A stretch of DNA of 64,000 bases, taken from Pyropia haitanensis (taxonomy: Eukaryota > Rhodophyta > Bangiophyceae > Bangiales > Bangiaceae). The position numbers were made by a program, and so were the translations under genes. The stretch is from positions 3,437,874 through 3,501,873 of the forward strand of contig SDUX01000002.1 in NCBI GenBank assembly GCA_008729055.1. The letters are read 5' to 3'. The first letter of the stretch is position 1, and every line of letters starts with the position of its first letter. A model generated the notes under the pieces. That model did not search any database, was not told the DNA's origin, and was given only the letters and a program-made list of their open reading frames with translations. Below, in pieces: positions 21,718-32,035 of this stretch.

Positions 21718-23439
21718 TGGCGCCGCCTCTTGGGCGACCCGACCCCCCCCCCCCCCCCCCCCACCCCGCCCGCCCTGCGCCGCCCCCCTCCAGCGCGGAG
21801 GCATGCCCTGCCCACGCGCGCCGGTCAGTTGGCCGCGGCGCCCGCCGCGGGTCGCACCGCCGCGCCTACCCCCGCCCGCTCCCCCCTCCGCAGCCCCCGC
21901 TGGGACCCCGCCCGCGACGCGCCGCGCGCCCTCCCCCCCCCCCCCCCCCGCCGACCCGCCGAGCCCCCGCTGGCGCCGCTGGCGGCGGAGGGCACCGCCG
22001 CCCAATCGCGCGCCGCGGGCGCGGTCCCGCTCCTTGCCCAATCGCGCCGCCGACGACGGCCGACGCTGCGCCGGTCGTGCCAGCCTCCCGGTCCTGCCTC
22101 CGCCCCCCCCCCCTGGTCGCCCCCTCTCGTGTGCATTGGTTTGGCACTCGGCCAGTCGTCGACGGCGGCAGCGGCGGCGGCGGCGGCGGCCACAGTCGCG
22201 TTTTTTTGCCTGTCCTGCGCGTGGGTGGATAGCTTGAGCCTACGGGGAAGAACCCACCACCCTCGCTGGTGGTGGCGGCGGTGGCGGTGCTTGAGCTGGT
22301 GGCACTCGGGACGGCCGTTTGCCTAGGCATACGGCGGGGGCGGTGCTCCAACAGCAGGCGACCCGGCCAGCTGCCTCGCTTCCTTCCGGGCGGGGGGGCG
22401 GGCGGGCGGGTGGTTGGGGGGGGGGGGGGGGGGGGGGGGGGGTGCACGCGGCTCGCCCTGGTGATGCGGCTGCCGGCCCGGTGTGACGGCCAGGAGCGCG
22501 CCCCCCTTGGCGGTTGCCGGTTGGAGGTGAGGGGCGGAGCGACCGCCACCGAGATTTTTAGGTGCGGAAATCTTCAGATCACCCGTGCCCCTCGCCACAC
22601 GCCGCGCTGGCGGCGCCCAAGCCCGCCCAAGCCCGCAATCAGATATGCATCAGTCAAGCATCGCCGCTGCTCTTGGGTGGCGGGCCGGATCCAAGCTGCC
22701 CCACCGATGCGGGTAAGGTCGCCTGTCCTGGAGACGAGACGTCAAACAACAGTCGTTAAACGCCCGTTGCTAAGCTACTGTTATTCAGCATGGTCGTTCA
22801 ATCGTTGAGGTCCACACAAGGAGAACTCGATGGAGTAATTACAACCAACGGCAATCTGATCATCATGATCACTACAGGAGCCACAACTGCACAATGCCCT
22901 CCAAGCGGATGATCTCAGCTCACCCCGCGAGCGCTGACCGTCGAGCAAAGGTTCAGCACACGGGATGTTCCATTGCACTGGCCATGGCATCAGAGCGCCT
23001 ACAAGCAGTAAGGTGCATCCGCGCTATGCTTCACAAAGAACAAGAAGCCACGTGCTGGACGGTGGCGTTTGAGCGCGTAACTACGGAAAAGCGTTCTGTG
23101 CGACGTGCGACGATGCCCAAAGGCAATACCTGCGCACCATACAACCAGGTGTCGGACGGTTTGATTTAGCTGCTGGACGATGTAGGTCGGATCCGGCAGC
23201 TCCCCATTCCTACACCTGCCGGATCTCACCGCACTTGACCGCCCGCTGTGGTCGTTTGGATGGATCATGTACTGCGGGTGCCGCAAGGCACACTGCACTC
23301 TTTAACGTATCCGCCGTTTATTAGATGTAGGAGAGGAGGTTGCGCGGTACCTCGCTGTTTGAGGATGGGCTGAGGGGGGGATGTTGGTCACCAGGTGGCG
23401 GCCTGCGGTGGCAGGGAAGCTGTTCTCTGGAGACGGCGC
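18841..23439. other. Intergenic, mostly low-complexity
   Basis: About 4.6 kb without a supportable gene. The proximal part should hold the start of the LSD1-type gene. The centre is the low-complexity block listed separately. From about 22550 onward composition becomes less GC-rich, and frames are short. No tRNA or rRNA was recognised. Confidence 0.45.
19130..22445. repeat. GC-rich low-complexity block with G and C tracts
   Basis: The DNA is almost entirely G and C. It includes a (GGC)n-type tract near 20380-20445, a (CCG)n tract near 21662-21717, and G runs of 15 (21031-21045), 29 (21421-21449) and 26 (22417-22442). A run of 20 C lies at 21743-21762. All six frames stay open for long distances, giving poly-Arg, poly-Gly, poly-Ala and poly-Pro translations, so open length is not evidence of coding here. 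Confidence 0.75.
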
Positions 23440-23937
23440 ATGATGGCCGAGAGCACGGGCCCAACTGTCTTGCAAGTCAGCCTTGTCCCCCAGAGAAAGT
23501 ACCAGTTGAAAAATGCATGCAGCGCGGAAATAGTCAAATTACTTGTGGAACATCTTTCCAGTCGTTCAGCGAAGGCTGAATCTGCGACAAAAAGTCTTCA
23601 TGATCGTGAAGTGCCATCCTTGCGGCGGAGTGCTGCGCCAGCCGCTACGCCTGTTGGTGGTGATTGGGGTCAGTCAGGCGTGGGACTGACGGTCCGCTTC
23701 TTTGTGGCCAAGCGGGACACCGTCCTGCTCTCCAGTGTCCTCCTAAACCGATACAGCTGTTTGACTCATGCGACCTCGAGACAATTCTCCTTGAATGTGG
23801 CAGCCAGCACTGCAGACATAATTGGCGGACAAGAATTTACTCACAGCTGGAACCAGGTCCGCTGGACATTTATGGAACAGAGCACTTCATCAAGTTGTAC
23901 GGCTTATCGTGAGCTTGTCACTCAACAGTCTGACTAA
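23440..23937 (+). CDS. Uncertain ORF or exon
   Basis: ATG 23440 opens 165 residues (MMAESTGPTVLQVSLVPQRK...). The first 55 codons look coding: mixed composition and a predicted helix, CSAEIVKLLVEHLSS. The overlapping +1 frame over 23750-23912 reads LETILLECGSQ... and PGPLDIYGTEHFIKLYGL, which is also protein-like, and is followed by a possible donor GTGAGC near 23909. The locus may therefore be a spliced gene whose exons use two frames, or a decayed one. I recognise no family with confidence; the IYGTEH segment faintly recalls the end of MRG domains. Confidence 0.25.
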   Translation: MMAESTGPTVLQVSLVPQRKYQLKNACSAEIVKLLVEHLSSRSAKAESATKSLHDREVPSLRRSAAPAATPVGGDWGQSGVGLTVRFFVAKRDTVLLSSVLLNRYSCLTHATSRQFSLNVAASTADIIGGQEFTHSWNQVRWTFMEQSTSSSCTAYRELVTQQSD

Positions 23938-24275
23938 ATACATGTATATTTCCCTATGGGAGAGGTTCTCAGCGATCCCGTAGACTTGCGGGGTGACCAA
24001 GTAAGCTGTTTTCATCACGTGCGACAATGCATACTTGGACATCTGATCATTACGGTAATTACTTCATTCTTGTATGTAAGGCTCGGTCTACCTGTGCAGA
24101 CTTCCTCGCTGTCCAATGGCCTCCGTTGCAGTGGGGTGCGGGAGGTGGACTCTCTGGAAGGGGCCTTGTATGTACCAGCGTTCGTTGGTGTGACGTCGTC
24201 GTCGTCTTCGTTCCTTTTTTTTATTGCTGTCTCTTCCCCGTACGTTGTGGCACTTTGCGCGCTGGCATTGGCACT

Positions 24276-26336
24276 ATGGCGGAACTGGCGGCCAGTCTGT
24301 CCAACGTGGTGTCGGGCCAGTTCAAGTGGATTTTTGTCGGCGGCAAGGGCGGCGTCGGCAAGACCACCACCTCCTGTGCTCTGGCGGTGGCGGTGGCGGC
24401 GGCGCGGCCTGGCAAGACCGTTTGCCTCATCTCGACGGATCCCGCTCACAACCTTTCCGATGCATTTGGCCAAAAGTTCTCCCGTGAGCCCACCGCTGTG
24501 ACCGGCGTACCCGGTCTGGACGCGATGGAGGTGGAGCCGCCGTCTGCCGACTCGGTCGTTGCTGCTGGCGGTGGCGGCGGCGGCGGCACCGGACCTGAGG
24601 CTTCACTGGCGGCTATGTCGGAGCTCACTTCGGCGATTCCCGGCATTGACGAGGCGGTCAGCTTTGGGGCGCTGATGCAGTCGGTGCAGAGCATGCAGTA
24701 CGACACGGTTGTGTTTGATACCGCGCCGACGGGGCATACGCTTCGGCTGCTGGGGTTCCCCAAGCTCCTGGACATGGCACTGGATAAGCTGACTGAGCTG
24801 CACACGCGGCTCGGCCCTATGTTCAACGCCGGCCTCGCCGCGATGGGAGTCAACACCAGTGGCGAGGGCGGCGAGCCGGTCGACGCGGGCGCCCGCCTGG
24901 CTGAGCTGTCGGCCGTTGTGAAGCAGGTGGTTATCCAATTCCGCAACCCCGAATCGACCACCTTTGTGGCGGTGTGCATCCCTGAGTTCCTCTCCGTGTA
25001 CGAGACGGAGCGGCTGTCCCAGGAGCTGTCGAAGCTGGGCATCGCGTGCAACAATATTGTGGTGAACCAGCTCATCCCGGCCAACCCCGATACGGCCGCC
25101 AGCGCTCAGCTGTACACGGCCCGCCTGGCCATCCAGCGCAAGTACCTTGAGCAGATGCGGGAGCTCTATTCGGACGACTTCCATATCACGCCTCTTCCGC
25201 TGTTGGCCGCCGAGGTGCGCGGCTCTGACGCACTGCGGTCGTTTGCCAAACGCGTCACGGGGGAGGTGGCGGTGGACTTTGGTCTCCCCGCCACGGACCT
25301 AGAGCCGTCGCTGACCAACGTCATGTCCCAAACTGGCCTGGTGTGGACTTTTGTCGGCGGCAAGGGCGGCGTCGGAAAGACGACCACGTCCGCCGCACTT
25401 GCTGTGGCGCTCGCAGCCGATGCGGCGAAGCGGTCGGCCAAGGTTCTGGTCGTCTCCACCGACCCCGCTCACAACCTGTCCGACGCGTTTGGTGTCAAGA
25501 TCTCACCGGACGCCAAGCCGACCCCAGTCTCCGGTTTTGACAACCTGTACGCCATGGAGGTAGACGCTGCGACGGTGACGGAAGAGTTCTTTTCCAATCT
25601 CTCCGCGTCGAGCGAAGAGTCTGCGGCGCTACGAAACTCTCCACTAGGCGCGCTAATGCCCGATTCCAACGACATTGGGTCGCTCGCCAAGAATGTACCT
25701 GGCATTGACGAGGCGGTCAGCTTCTCGTCCATCATGCGGCTGGTTCGTTCGATGGACTTTGAGCGGGTGGTGTTTGACATGGCGCCTACGGGGCACGCGT
25801 TGCGGTTGCTGGGCTTGCCCGACACGCTGGACAAACTGCTGTCCAAGCTGTCTGACATGAAGAGCCAGATGGATCCGATGCTGTCCATGCTGGCGTCTGC
25901 GGCTGGTGGGGACGCCAACGGCGCAAGCGGTCAGTCTGTGATGGACCAGCTGGGTGAGCGGCTCGAGTCGCTGCAAGCTGACGTACGGGAGGTGGCCGCA
26001 ACGTTGAGCGACGCGGAGAAAAGCACATTCGTGGCGGTTGCGATTGCCGAATTTCTGTCCGTCTATGAAACGGAGCGGCTTGTTCAGGAGCTGGCCAACA
26101 TGGGCATGGACGTTCGGAACGTGGTGGTGAATCAGCTGATGCCACCGACTGAAGCTGTGGAGGACCGCATGGCGATTTTGCGAGCGCGCGCCAAGATGCA
26201 GGCAGGCTACGTGGAGCAAATCGAGGAGCTGTACCCGCCCGATGACTTTCACGTCACCCGTGTGCCAATGCTTTCTGAGGAAGTACGGGGAGTGGACTCG
26301 CTGCGGGCGTTTGCTACGAGGCTCACCAGTGGCTAG
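24276..26336 (+). CDS. Tandem GET3/ArsA-type ATPase
   Basis: The open frame extends upstream, but ATG 24276 starts directly before the ATPase and gives 686 residues. It carries two complete GET3/ArsA domains. Each has the deviant P-loop GGKGGVGKTT (about 21-30 and 362-371), switch I DPAHNLSDAF, and switch II D(T/M)APTGH(T/A)LRLL. Each also has the family signature IPEFLSVYETERL/IAEFLSVYETERL and an NQL motif. GET3/TRC40 normally works as a homodimer that captures tail-anchored proteins for membrane insertion; bacterial ArsA is a fused tandem linked to arsenite export. The zinc-binding CxxC that normally follows NQL is absent in both halves (NQLIPANPD, NQLMPPTEA). The first 17 residues give no clear transit peptide, so a cytosolic site is likely. 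Whether it targets membrane proteins, handles arsenite or does something else cannot be told from the sequence. Confidence 0.9.
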   Translation: MAELAASLSNVVSGQFKWIFVGGKGGVGKTTTSCALAVAVAAARPGKTVCLISTDPAHNLSDAFGQKFSREPTAVTGVPGLDAMEVEPPSADSVVAAGGGGGGGTGPEASLAAMSELTSAIPGIDEAVSFGALMQSVQSMQYDTVVFDTAPTGHTLRLLGFPKLLDMALDKLTELHTRLGPMFNAGLAAMGVNTSGEGGEPVDAGARLAELSAVVKQVVIQFRNPESTTFVAVCIPEFLSVYETERLSQELSKLGIACNNIVVNQLIPANPDTAASAQLYTARLAIQRKYLEQMRELYSDDFHITPLPLLAAEVRGSDALRSFAKRVTGEVAVDFGLPATDLEPSLTNVMSQTGLVWTFVGGKGGVGKTTTSAALAVALAADAAKRSAKVLVVSTDPAHNLSDAFGVKISPDAKPTPVSGFDNLYAMEVDAATVTEEFFSNLSASSEESAALRNSPLGALMPDSNDIGSLAKNVPGIDEAVSFSSIMRLVRSMDFERVVFDMAPTGHALRLLGLPDTLDKLLSKLSDMKSQMDPMLSMLASAAGGDANGASGQSVMDQLGERLESLQADVREVAATLSDAEKSTFVAVAIAEFLSVYETERLVQELANMGMDVRNVVVNQLMPPTEAVEDRMAILRARAKMQAGYVEQIEELYPPDDFHVTRVPMLSEEVRGVDSLRAFATRLTSG

Positions 26337-26711
26337 GGGACGCATCCTTTTCTTGCAATGTGTTTCCCCTCGTGAGCCTGGTCCTCTCCTCTGATGTTGG
26401 CTCCGTTGGGGTACCACACACTGCATGGATGTGCGGCTGGGGCTGCAATTCTTTGTGTGCACCTGGAGAGGTGTGAAAGAAGCCGCTCAGCTCTCGTGGC
26501 CCGATCATCATCACGAAAGCAGACACGAGTCGCTGCGTGAACGTCTGCCTTAAACCATACACGAAAGCACAAAGCTCCTACAGTCTATCAACAAAAACAT
26601 GAGGTGGCATAACACGGCCTCAGCTCTGGATGCTCGCAGGAAAAGAAAAAAAAAAAGCAGGGCGCCCTTTGAACAGCTGTCCAGAGAGTGCCCTCCGCAT
26701 CCAGAAGCACG
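26337..26711. other. Convergent 3' intergenic region
   Basis: Space between the stops of the + strand GET3 gene and the - strand USP7-like gene. An A-rich run (aagaaaaaaaaaaagc) lies near 26642-26659. No gene or RNA was seen. Confidence 0.5.
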
Positions 26712-29700
26712 TCAGCTGCGGATAGTCAACGGCTTGTCAGCCATCCTTCCGCTGGTAGTCGTCGGCCGCTTGTAAACAGTCGTGCTCTTGTGCTCGATCG
26801 CCAGGCACGACCACTCGTCGCCCTCTAGCAGGTGCGCCGCCACCCACTCATCCTCATCATCACCCAGCGGCAATAGCCGCCAATTGATCATCTGGGTCAG
26901 GTTCCAAGTGGCAAACTCCACCGGCGGCACCCCCAAGCGCTCGCGGATGCGCTCCCGCAACTGGCCGACCGGCTCCCCACTCAGTCGGACTGGGAAGAGC
27001 AGCGGTGTGCCAAACAGCGCGGGTGCCCGCCGCGGCTTGGACATCACATTCAGCGCCGGCGTCTTCGGGTTTCCATTCGCACCCAGCTGCCCCCCGTTAG
27101 CACGACCCCGGACACCAGCGGCAGATGCGGAGCTGGGGCTGATATGAACCAGCGGCACCAAACCCCAGCCGCAGTCCGGGATGTCGTCGGGGCGCACCGG
27201 CTCCGCACGCATCTCCGCCACACCCGACAGCGTCGCATCACTGGCTCCGCGGACTGGCACAAGCAAGGAAAGTTCACGTGGAACGGTGGAGACCTTGGCC
27301 TTCAAGAGTCGTACTGACACGCCACGCGGCAACGCAAGGCGGCGATGCACTTCCCGCGCCACGGCTTCCAGTGTCGCGTCCTCCTCCACAAGCACCGAGA
27401 GTTGGCGAGCGATGGCCACCTTGACGCCGCTCTCGATAACCTCGCCAACAGGCACTGCAGGCAACGGAGCGGGAGGTGGAGTACCAGTGATGCGGCCCAC
27501 AGAACCGGTGCTAGCGATACCTGCCGCGGGCAGGTCTCGCAGGTCCACCGTGTCCACGACTTGTCCGGCCACGGTGACCAGCTCCACAGCGGCAGTGCCC
27601 TCGTGCACGCCGTTCGAAACGTCGCTCATGTCAATACCGTCGCTTAACGACGCGTCTGCCAAAGATGACGCGACCTGGTTCCCAGAGTCATCGGCAGACG
27701 ATTGACTCTCCACCGGTGAGTCTGGCACCACAAGCGCAGACGCCGCTGCGGCAATTCCACCACCGCCACCGTCAGGTCGCCACGTAACGCGCACCTCCAA
27801 CTTGTGTGCGTACTCGGCCGCTGGGTAGTCGGTCCGCTCGTACCACAAGACGCGAGCGTCGTCCTCGTCCGACGTGGTGGTTTGGAAAGCCCAGTTGCCC
27901 CCTGGAAGCATCGCCGACAACTCCCGGGCCTCGGTCGGCATGACCGCTCTTGGCCGCGGGCAGTCATGGTACGGGTCGTGCACAAACATGCGTAAATAGT
28001 CCGGGTCTGCCCCGTCCAGTGCCCTTGCCAGGTGGGACTTGACGACGCCAAGATTGTCTGTGCGTAGCAGCTCCAGCGTTACCTTGCCAGGAGTCACAGC
28101 TGTCGCTGTTGGCGACGATGCCAAGGGTGACGTACCCGCTGCGGCAGTCGGCGAAGGCACCGGTGATTCGGGTGTCGCCCACTTGTCGCGGAACTCCACC
28201 CGGACCCCGGACGACAGGTAACGAAAATACATAGGCGCTTCCGCCAGGCGTTCACCACGCAGGGGAAGCAGCGACCGCTCCTCCGGTGTCAGGTCCGCGA
28301 ATGCGTTAGGCGCCTTGTAGGCCACCGTGTCCGCTACAGACTCCACAACAAGGATGTCGCCGCCCTCCAGCTCCGCCTCGACAAACGTCGCCGACAGCCG
28401 CACCGGTTCTATGAGCGTCGCGCTGACTTCTTCGTAGAGATTCACAGGCGCGCCGTCGGGGAGACCAGTCAGAGCAACGACCTTTGGCAGGATATCCTGG
28501 ATGATTCCATTCCGCTTGGCCATGACACGCCCAATGATCCGCAGCTGCCGCTCCCTCGCGAGCGGCAAATACTGCTTGACAAAGAGCAGAATCTCGCCCT
28601 GGGGAAGCGGGGGTGCCTGGGCCAGCATACGAACCGCGTCGCCTTTGGGGTGTGCAACGGTCTGCAAAGTCACCTCATCCGCCATGGGAGGAGGAACAAC
28701 ACCCGCCTTAGCATCCAGCTCGCCTTGCTTGGCAAATGCCATCGCCAACTCCTCGTCCGTGAGCTCTTCCACGTACAGCCGCAAATTCTCCTCGTCCAGA
28801 CCCTGAGCGCGCGGGTGGTGCCGGCCGAGGGCCAAGCCCAAGCCGGGCGTGTTCCCGTCCCCAAGACCACCGTCGCCGTCCTCCGCAGCAACAATCGCCA
28901 GACTGTCGACGCCACCCGCCAGCAGAACCTCTGGTCTCACCGTCTCATTCTGTCGTCGCGAGCACTTCCACACCCGCAGCGCATCTGCAGAGCGGCCGTG
29001 CCCCTGGCTGACGAGGAGCTCCTTAAAGTCACGCAGCGGGAGGCTGCGTTTCGCCTTGACCCGCGGCAGGGTGTGCCAGGGCCCAAGGTCCGACCCGCCA
29101 TAGGTGCTCATGCTGCTGGCAGTCATGATAGAAGCAGATATGTACAAGTGCTGCTCCGCACGCTCGCGGCGGGCGAGGCTCTCCGCCACGCGCTCTGCCT
29201 CAATCCGCTCCGCCAGACCCTGTGGTACATCTTCGTCCGCTATTGGCGCCAGCAGGTTCTTGGCCTCGCTCTTTCGCACATACTGCAGCATGTACGCCGA
29301 GCCAAAACGCCGTGTGGCAAACGCCGTCCGAAACCGGGGCTTCCGCGTTGGTGGTGGCGGCGTGGGGGAGTTCTCCACGTCGGCCGACAGCACGTCGCCA
29401 GAATTCCTCGTTGGGCTGGTGTTGTCAACCGTCAACGCCTGGGGGGAGGTCACGCCCTTCTTCTTCGTCTTGGCGCCACGCGTCGTCTTGTTCAGTGCGT
29501 GCTCCTCCATTGGTGGCTGGTGCGGGCCGCCGACCCCATAGTTTTCGTCGATGGCAGCACGGGACGAGACCTTGGTCACCGTCTCGTCGTCAAACTTATA
29601 CCACTGGCCCTGCTCAGGGTCAGGCCTGATGAATGCGCAGTAATGACCAGCGTCCACGTCACCAATGTGCACCAGTACTGCATGAAGGATGTACACTGCG

Positions 29701-31533
29701 TCCTCCTCAGATGTCTGGACCGTGATTTCCTCCTCCACCTCGTCCACCGGCTGGGTCCCGCCATTGCTCTTCTTGTCGACTGCTGCGGGAGCAGGAGTGT
29801 CCCCGTCCGACGCGGCCAGACGGTCAGCGTCGCCCTCCTCGCCACCTTGGGCGTCGCCCTTGTCGCGACTCTTGGCACCCTCCGAAGCGCTCTGCTCCGG
29901 ACTCTTGGCCACAAACGACCGCAGGTCCAGCTCAGCCCCAAAGTGAAAGTAGTCGTTAATCTTAACTTGCACAGGCGGATCCCGCGCAAAGTCAAAGTCA
30001 AACCGCTTCAGGTGGAGCTGCAGCACCGGGGGGAGACGCGCAAAGCGGACGCCCTTCTTGGCCCTCTGAAGCTCCTCGTAACCGTCCGCTCGCACTCGGT
30101 TGTCCCCGTCCATAATTTCCACAGCGGTGTACGCGCGAAGCGCCTCGTCTACACCCGCCAGGCCTAGGACGTTGAGCGAGAGGTCATAAAACACCTCGTC
30201 ACGACTAGACGTGTACTCTACGTCCGTGCACTCGACAAACGAAGTAGTCTTGCCTTCAAACAGCTCTGCCACCGTGTCTTTGACCTTGCCGCGCTTCAGC
30301 GTCTCGGCCAGCCGGTCGCAAAGCACGCGGTTGAGCTCCTGCGCGTCGTGTTGCTGAAACAGCTCCGCATTGTCCCAGCCAAACGACTCGGTAAGGCGCT
30401 TGGTCTTGACCGTAGACGGACTCGACTGCAGCTCGTAAAACACCTTTTGCAGCTCATAGCTCTGTCGCTCCGCCACGGTGCTGGTGCCCTCCTTCCCCTC
30501 CACGTCGCCATCGCTAGGCACTGGTGGCAGGGGCATGACATACACCGCCCGCCGGAACGCCGAGAGACAGTACAGCGTCTGCAGTAAAGAGTTGAGGTAG
30601 CAGGTCGCACCCTGGTTCTTAAAGCCCACAAAGCCTGTCTCCTTCCGCGAGTCCCAAGCGGGCGCCCACGACGAGTGGGCGGCAGTATAGGGGGTGGCGT
30701 CGGTCAGTTTCACCCGTGCCTCAAAGCGCAGCTGCTTTCGGCCGCGAATGGCCGACAGCTTAACAAAGTCCCTGAAGCCCCAGTCCGCCTCGCGCGGCGA
30801 GAAATTGTGCGTCGCCTCCTTGATGACCTCCGCGCCCGCGGTGCTGCCGTCCTTGGCTCCTTCCGTCAGCAGCAGCAGCTTGAAGGTAGCCACGCGGGAC
30901 CACCACGTCTCACGAGCGGCGGGCGGGGGGCAAGGTCCCCCACAGTCCAGGTAAAGCGACAGGTCTTCCACGGTCTGGTTTCCGTGAGGGAAAATGAGAA
31001 AGCGCCATCGGTAGCCGCCAAAGGAGTTCCACCCTGAGTGGACTTTTTCGTCCTCGATCGGCGACGCCGACGTCATGGTAAAATGGAAGGTGGTAGAAGG
31101 CTCACGCCCTTCCTCGTCATCGTCATCGTCATCGTCGTCGTCAATGGAGGTCGCAACGGCCGTCGCCGAAGCCGGGGGCGGCAGCAGCAGCGGCGGCGCG
31201 GCCACTGGCACCTTCTCCTCCCCCTCGGCAACAGGGACTGTCCGCACCTCAGGTGCATCGCCAGCAAGGACGTTGGTCTGACGCCAGCAAAGCCCCAACA
31301 CAGACAAAGAAGAACAGGGTATGGTACGCGAGGACGACGGTAAAGCACAAAAAGAGAGCAGTACTGACCGTTAGGAACAGCTGTCCGCACAGAGAGAGGG
31401 AATCAAGGCCGGTGCGGAGCAACAATAAGGCAGGGAACCAACACTAAGCAGCTCACAAGACACAGACGAAGATCGAGGACTCGTACCCGCGACCTACCTG
31501 TGGGTCCGCTGCGGCATTCTCCGTAGGATCCAT
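26712..31533 (-). CDS. USP7/UBP12-like ubiquitin-specific protease
   Basis: Two exons were reconstructed: 31533-31498 (12 codons, MDPTENAAADPQ) and 31277-26712. The phase-0 intron of 220 bases begins GTAGGT and ends in a pyrimidine-rich CAG. The long frame has no ATG near its upstream end, which supports the short first exon. The protein is about 1533 residues. After a poly-Asp run comes a MATH/TRAF domain (about 70-205, YRWRFLIFPHGNQ). The USP domain follows with catalytic Cys about 238 in GFKNQGATCYLNSLLQTLY, QHDAQE, and His about 557 in DAGHYCAF. The Asp is about 575 in WYKFDDE. An acidic insert of about 75 residues lies before the His box. The remaining 900 residues correspond to the ubiquitin-like tail of USP7. 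The enzyme removes ubiquitin from target proteins; plant UBP12/13 and animal USP7 act in nucleus and cytosol. Human USP7 is about 1100 residues, so this one is long. Confidence 0.92.
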
Positions 31534-31741
31534 CGCGAACCGTTCACGAGTGACGCGCACCCTGACAGCACCGAGGCGGCGGTGACGAGGACCTCCCGCA
31601 GGTGCGACGAGAGCTGATTCAGGCGTGCAACAGTCGGATGCACCTCATCCAAGACGCCAAAGGCGGGAGCCAGGTGTCGTCAAGAGCTCAGCCGCCCAGG
31701 CGCCAGGCAAGACACTGGCAGTGCCGGCAACGGATGGGAAG
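31534..31741. other. Upstream region of USP7-like gene
   Basis: Short 5' flank shared with whatever is transcribed on the + strand. A + strand frame around 31595-31675 (RRELIQACNSRMHLIQDAKGG) reads like coding sequence. I could not connect it to the next ORF with matching splice phases. Confidence 0.35.
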
Positions 31742-32035
31742 ATGCCGCCAACAACTCCTGGCTTCACGGTCACGCCGCTTCGGCAGCGCAGCCCCCCCAC
31801 CACGCCGACGTCGACCACGCTCGGCGCGCGGCCGCCAGCCGAGAGGGACAGAATGCGACCAACGCTCCGCGAGGAGGTTGCGACGCTGCGGCAGCAACTG
31901 CCCAGCCGCGAGTCAGTCAGTGCTGGCAGTGCAACTCGTGGGCTGGGCGGCTTTAGTTTTACAAATACTTCTCGAGAACTACCAAAGCATGCAAGACGCA
32001 TCCTCAAGTGCAAGTCAAAATTATATGGTAATTAG
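31742..32035 (+). CDS. Uncertain small ORF
   Basis: ATG 31742 opens 97 residues. They begin MPPTTPGFTVTPLRQRSPPT and contain a short possible coiled coil, RPTLREEVATLRQQL. Codon composition looks better than on the opposite strand. It lies head-to-head with the USP7-like gene. It may be the last exon of a + strand gene, or not a gene at all. No family was recognised. Confidence 0.25.
   Translation: MPPTTPGFTVTPLRQRSPPTTPTSTTLGARPPAERDRMRPTLREEVATLRQQLPSRESVSAGSATRGLGGFSFTNTSRELPKHARRILKCKSKLYGN

Noticed and set aside
19599..22326. Several overlapping frames of 400-720 codons on both strands
   Set aside because: They translate to runs of Arg, Gly, Ala and Pro from GGC/CCG tracts, are open in all six frames and have no domain.
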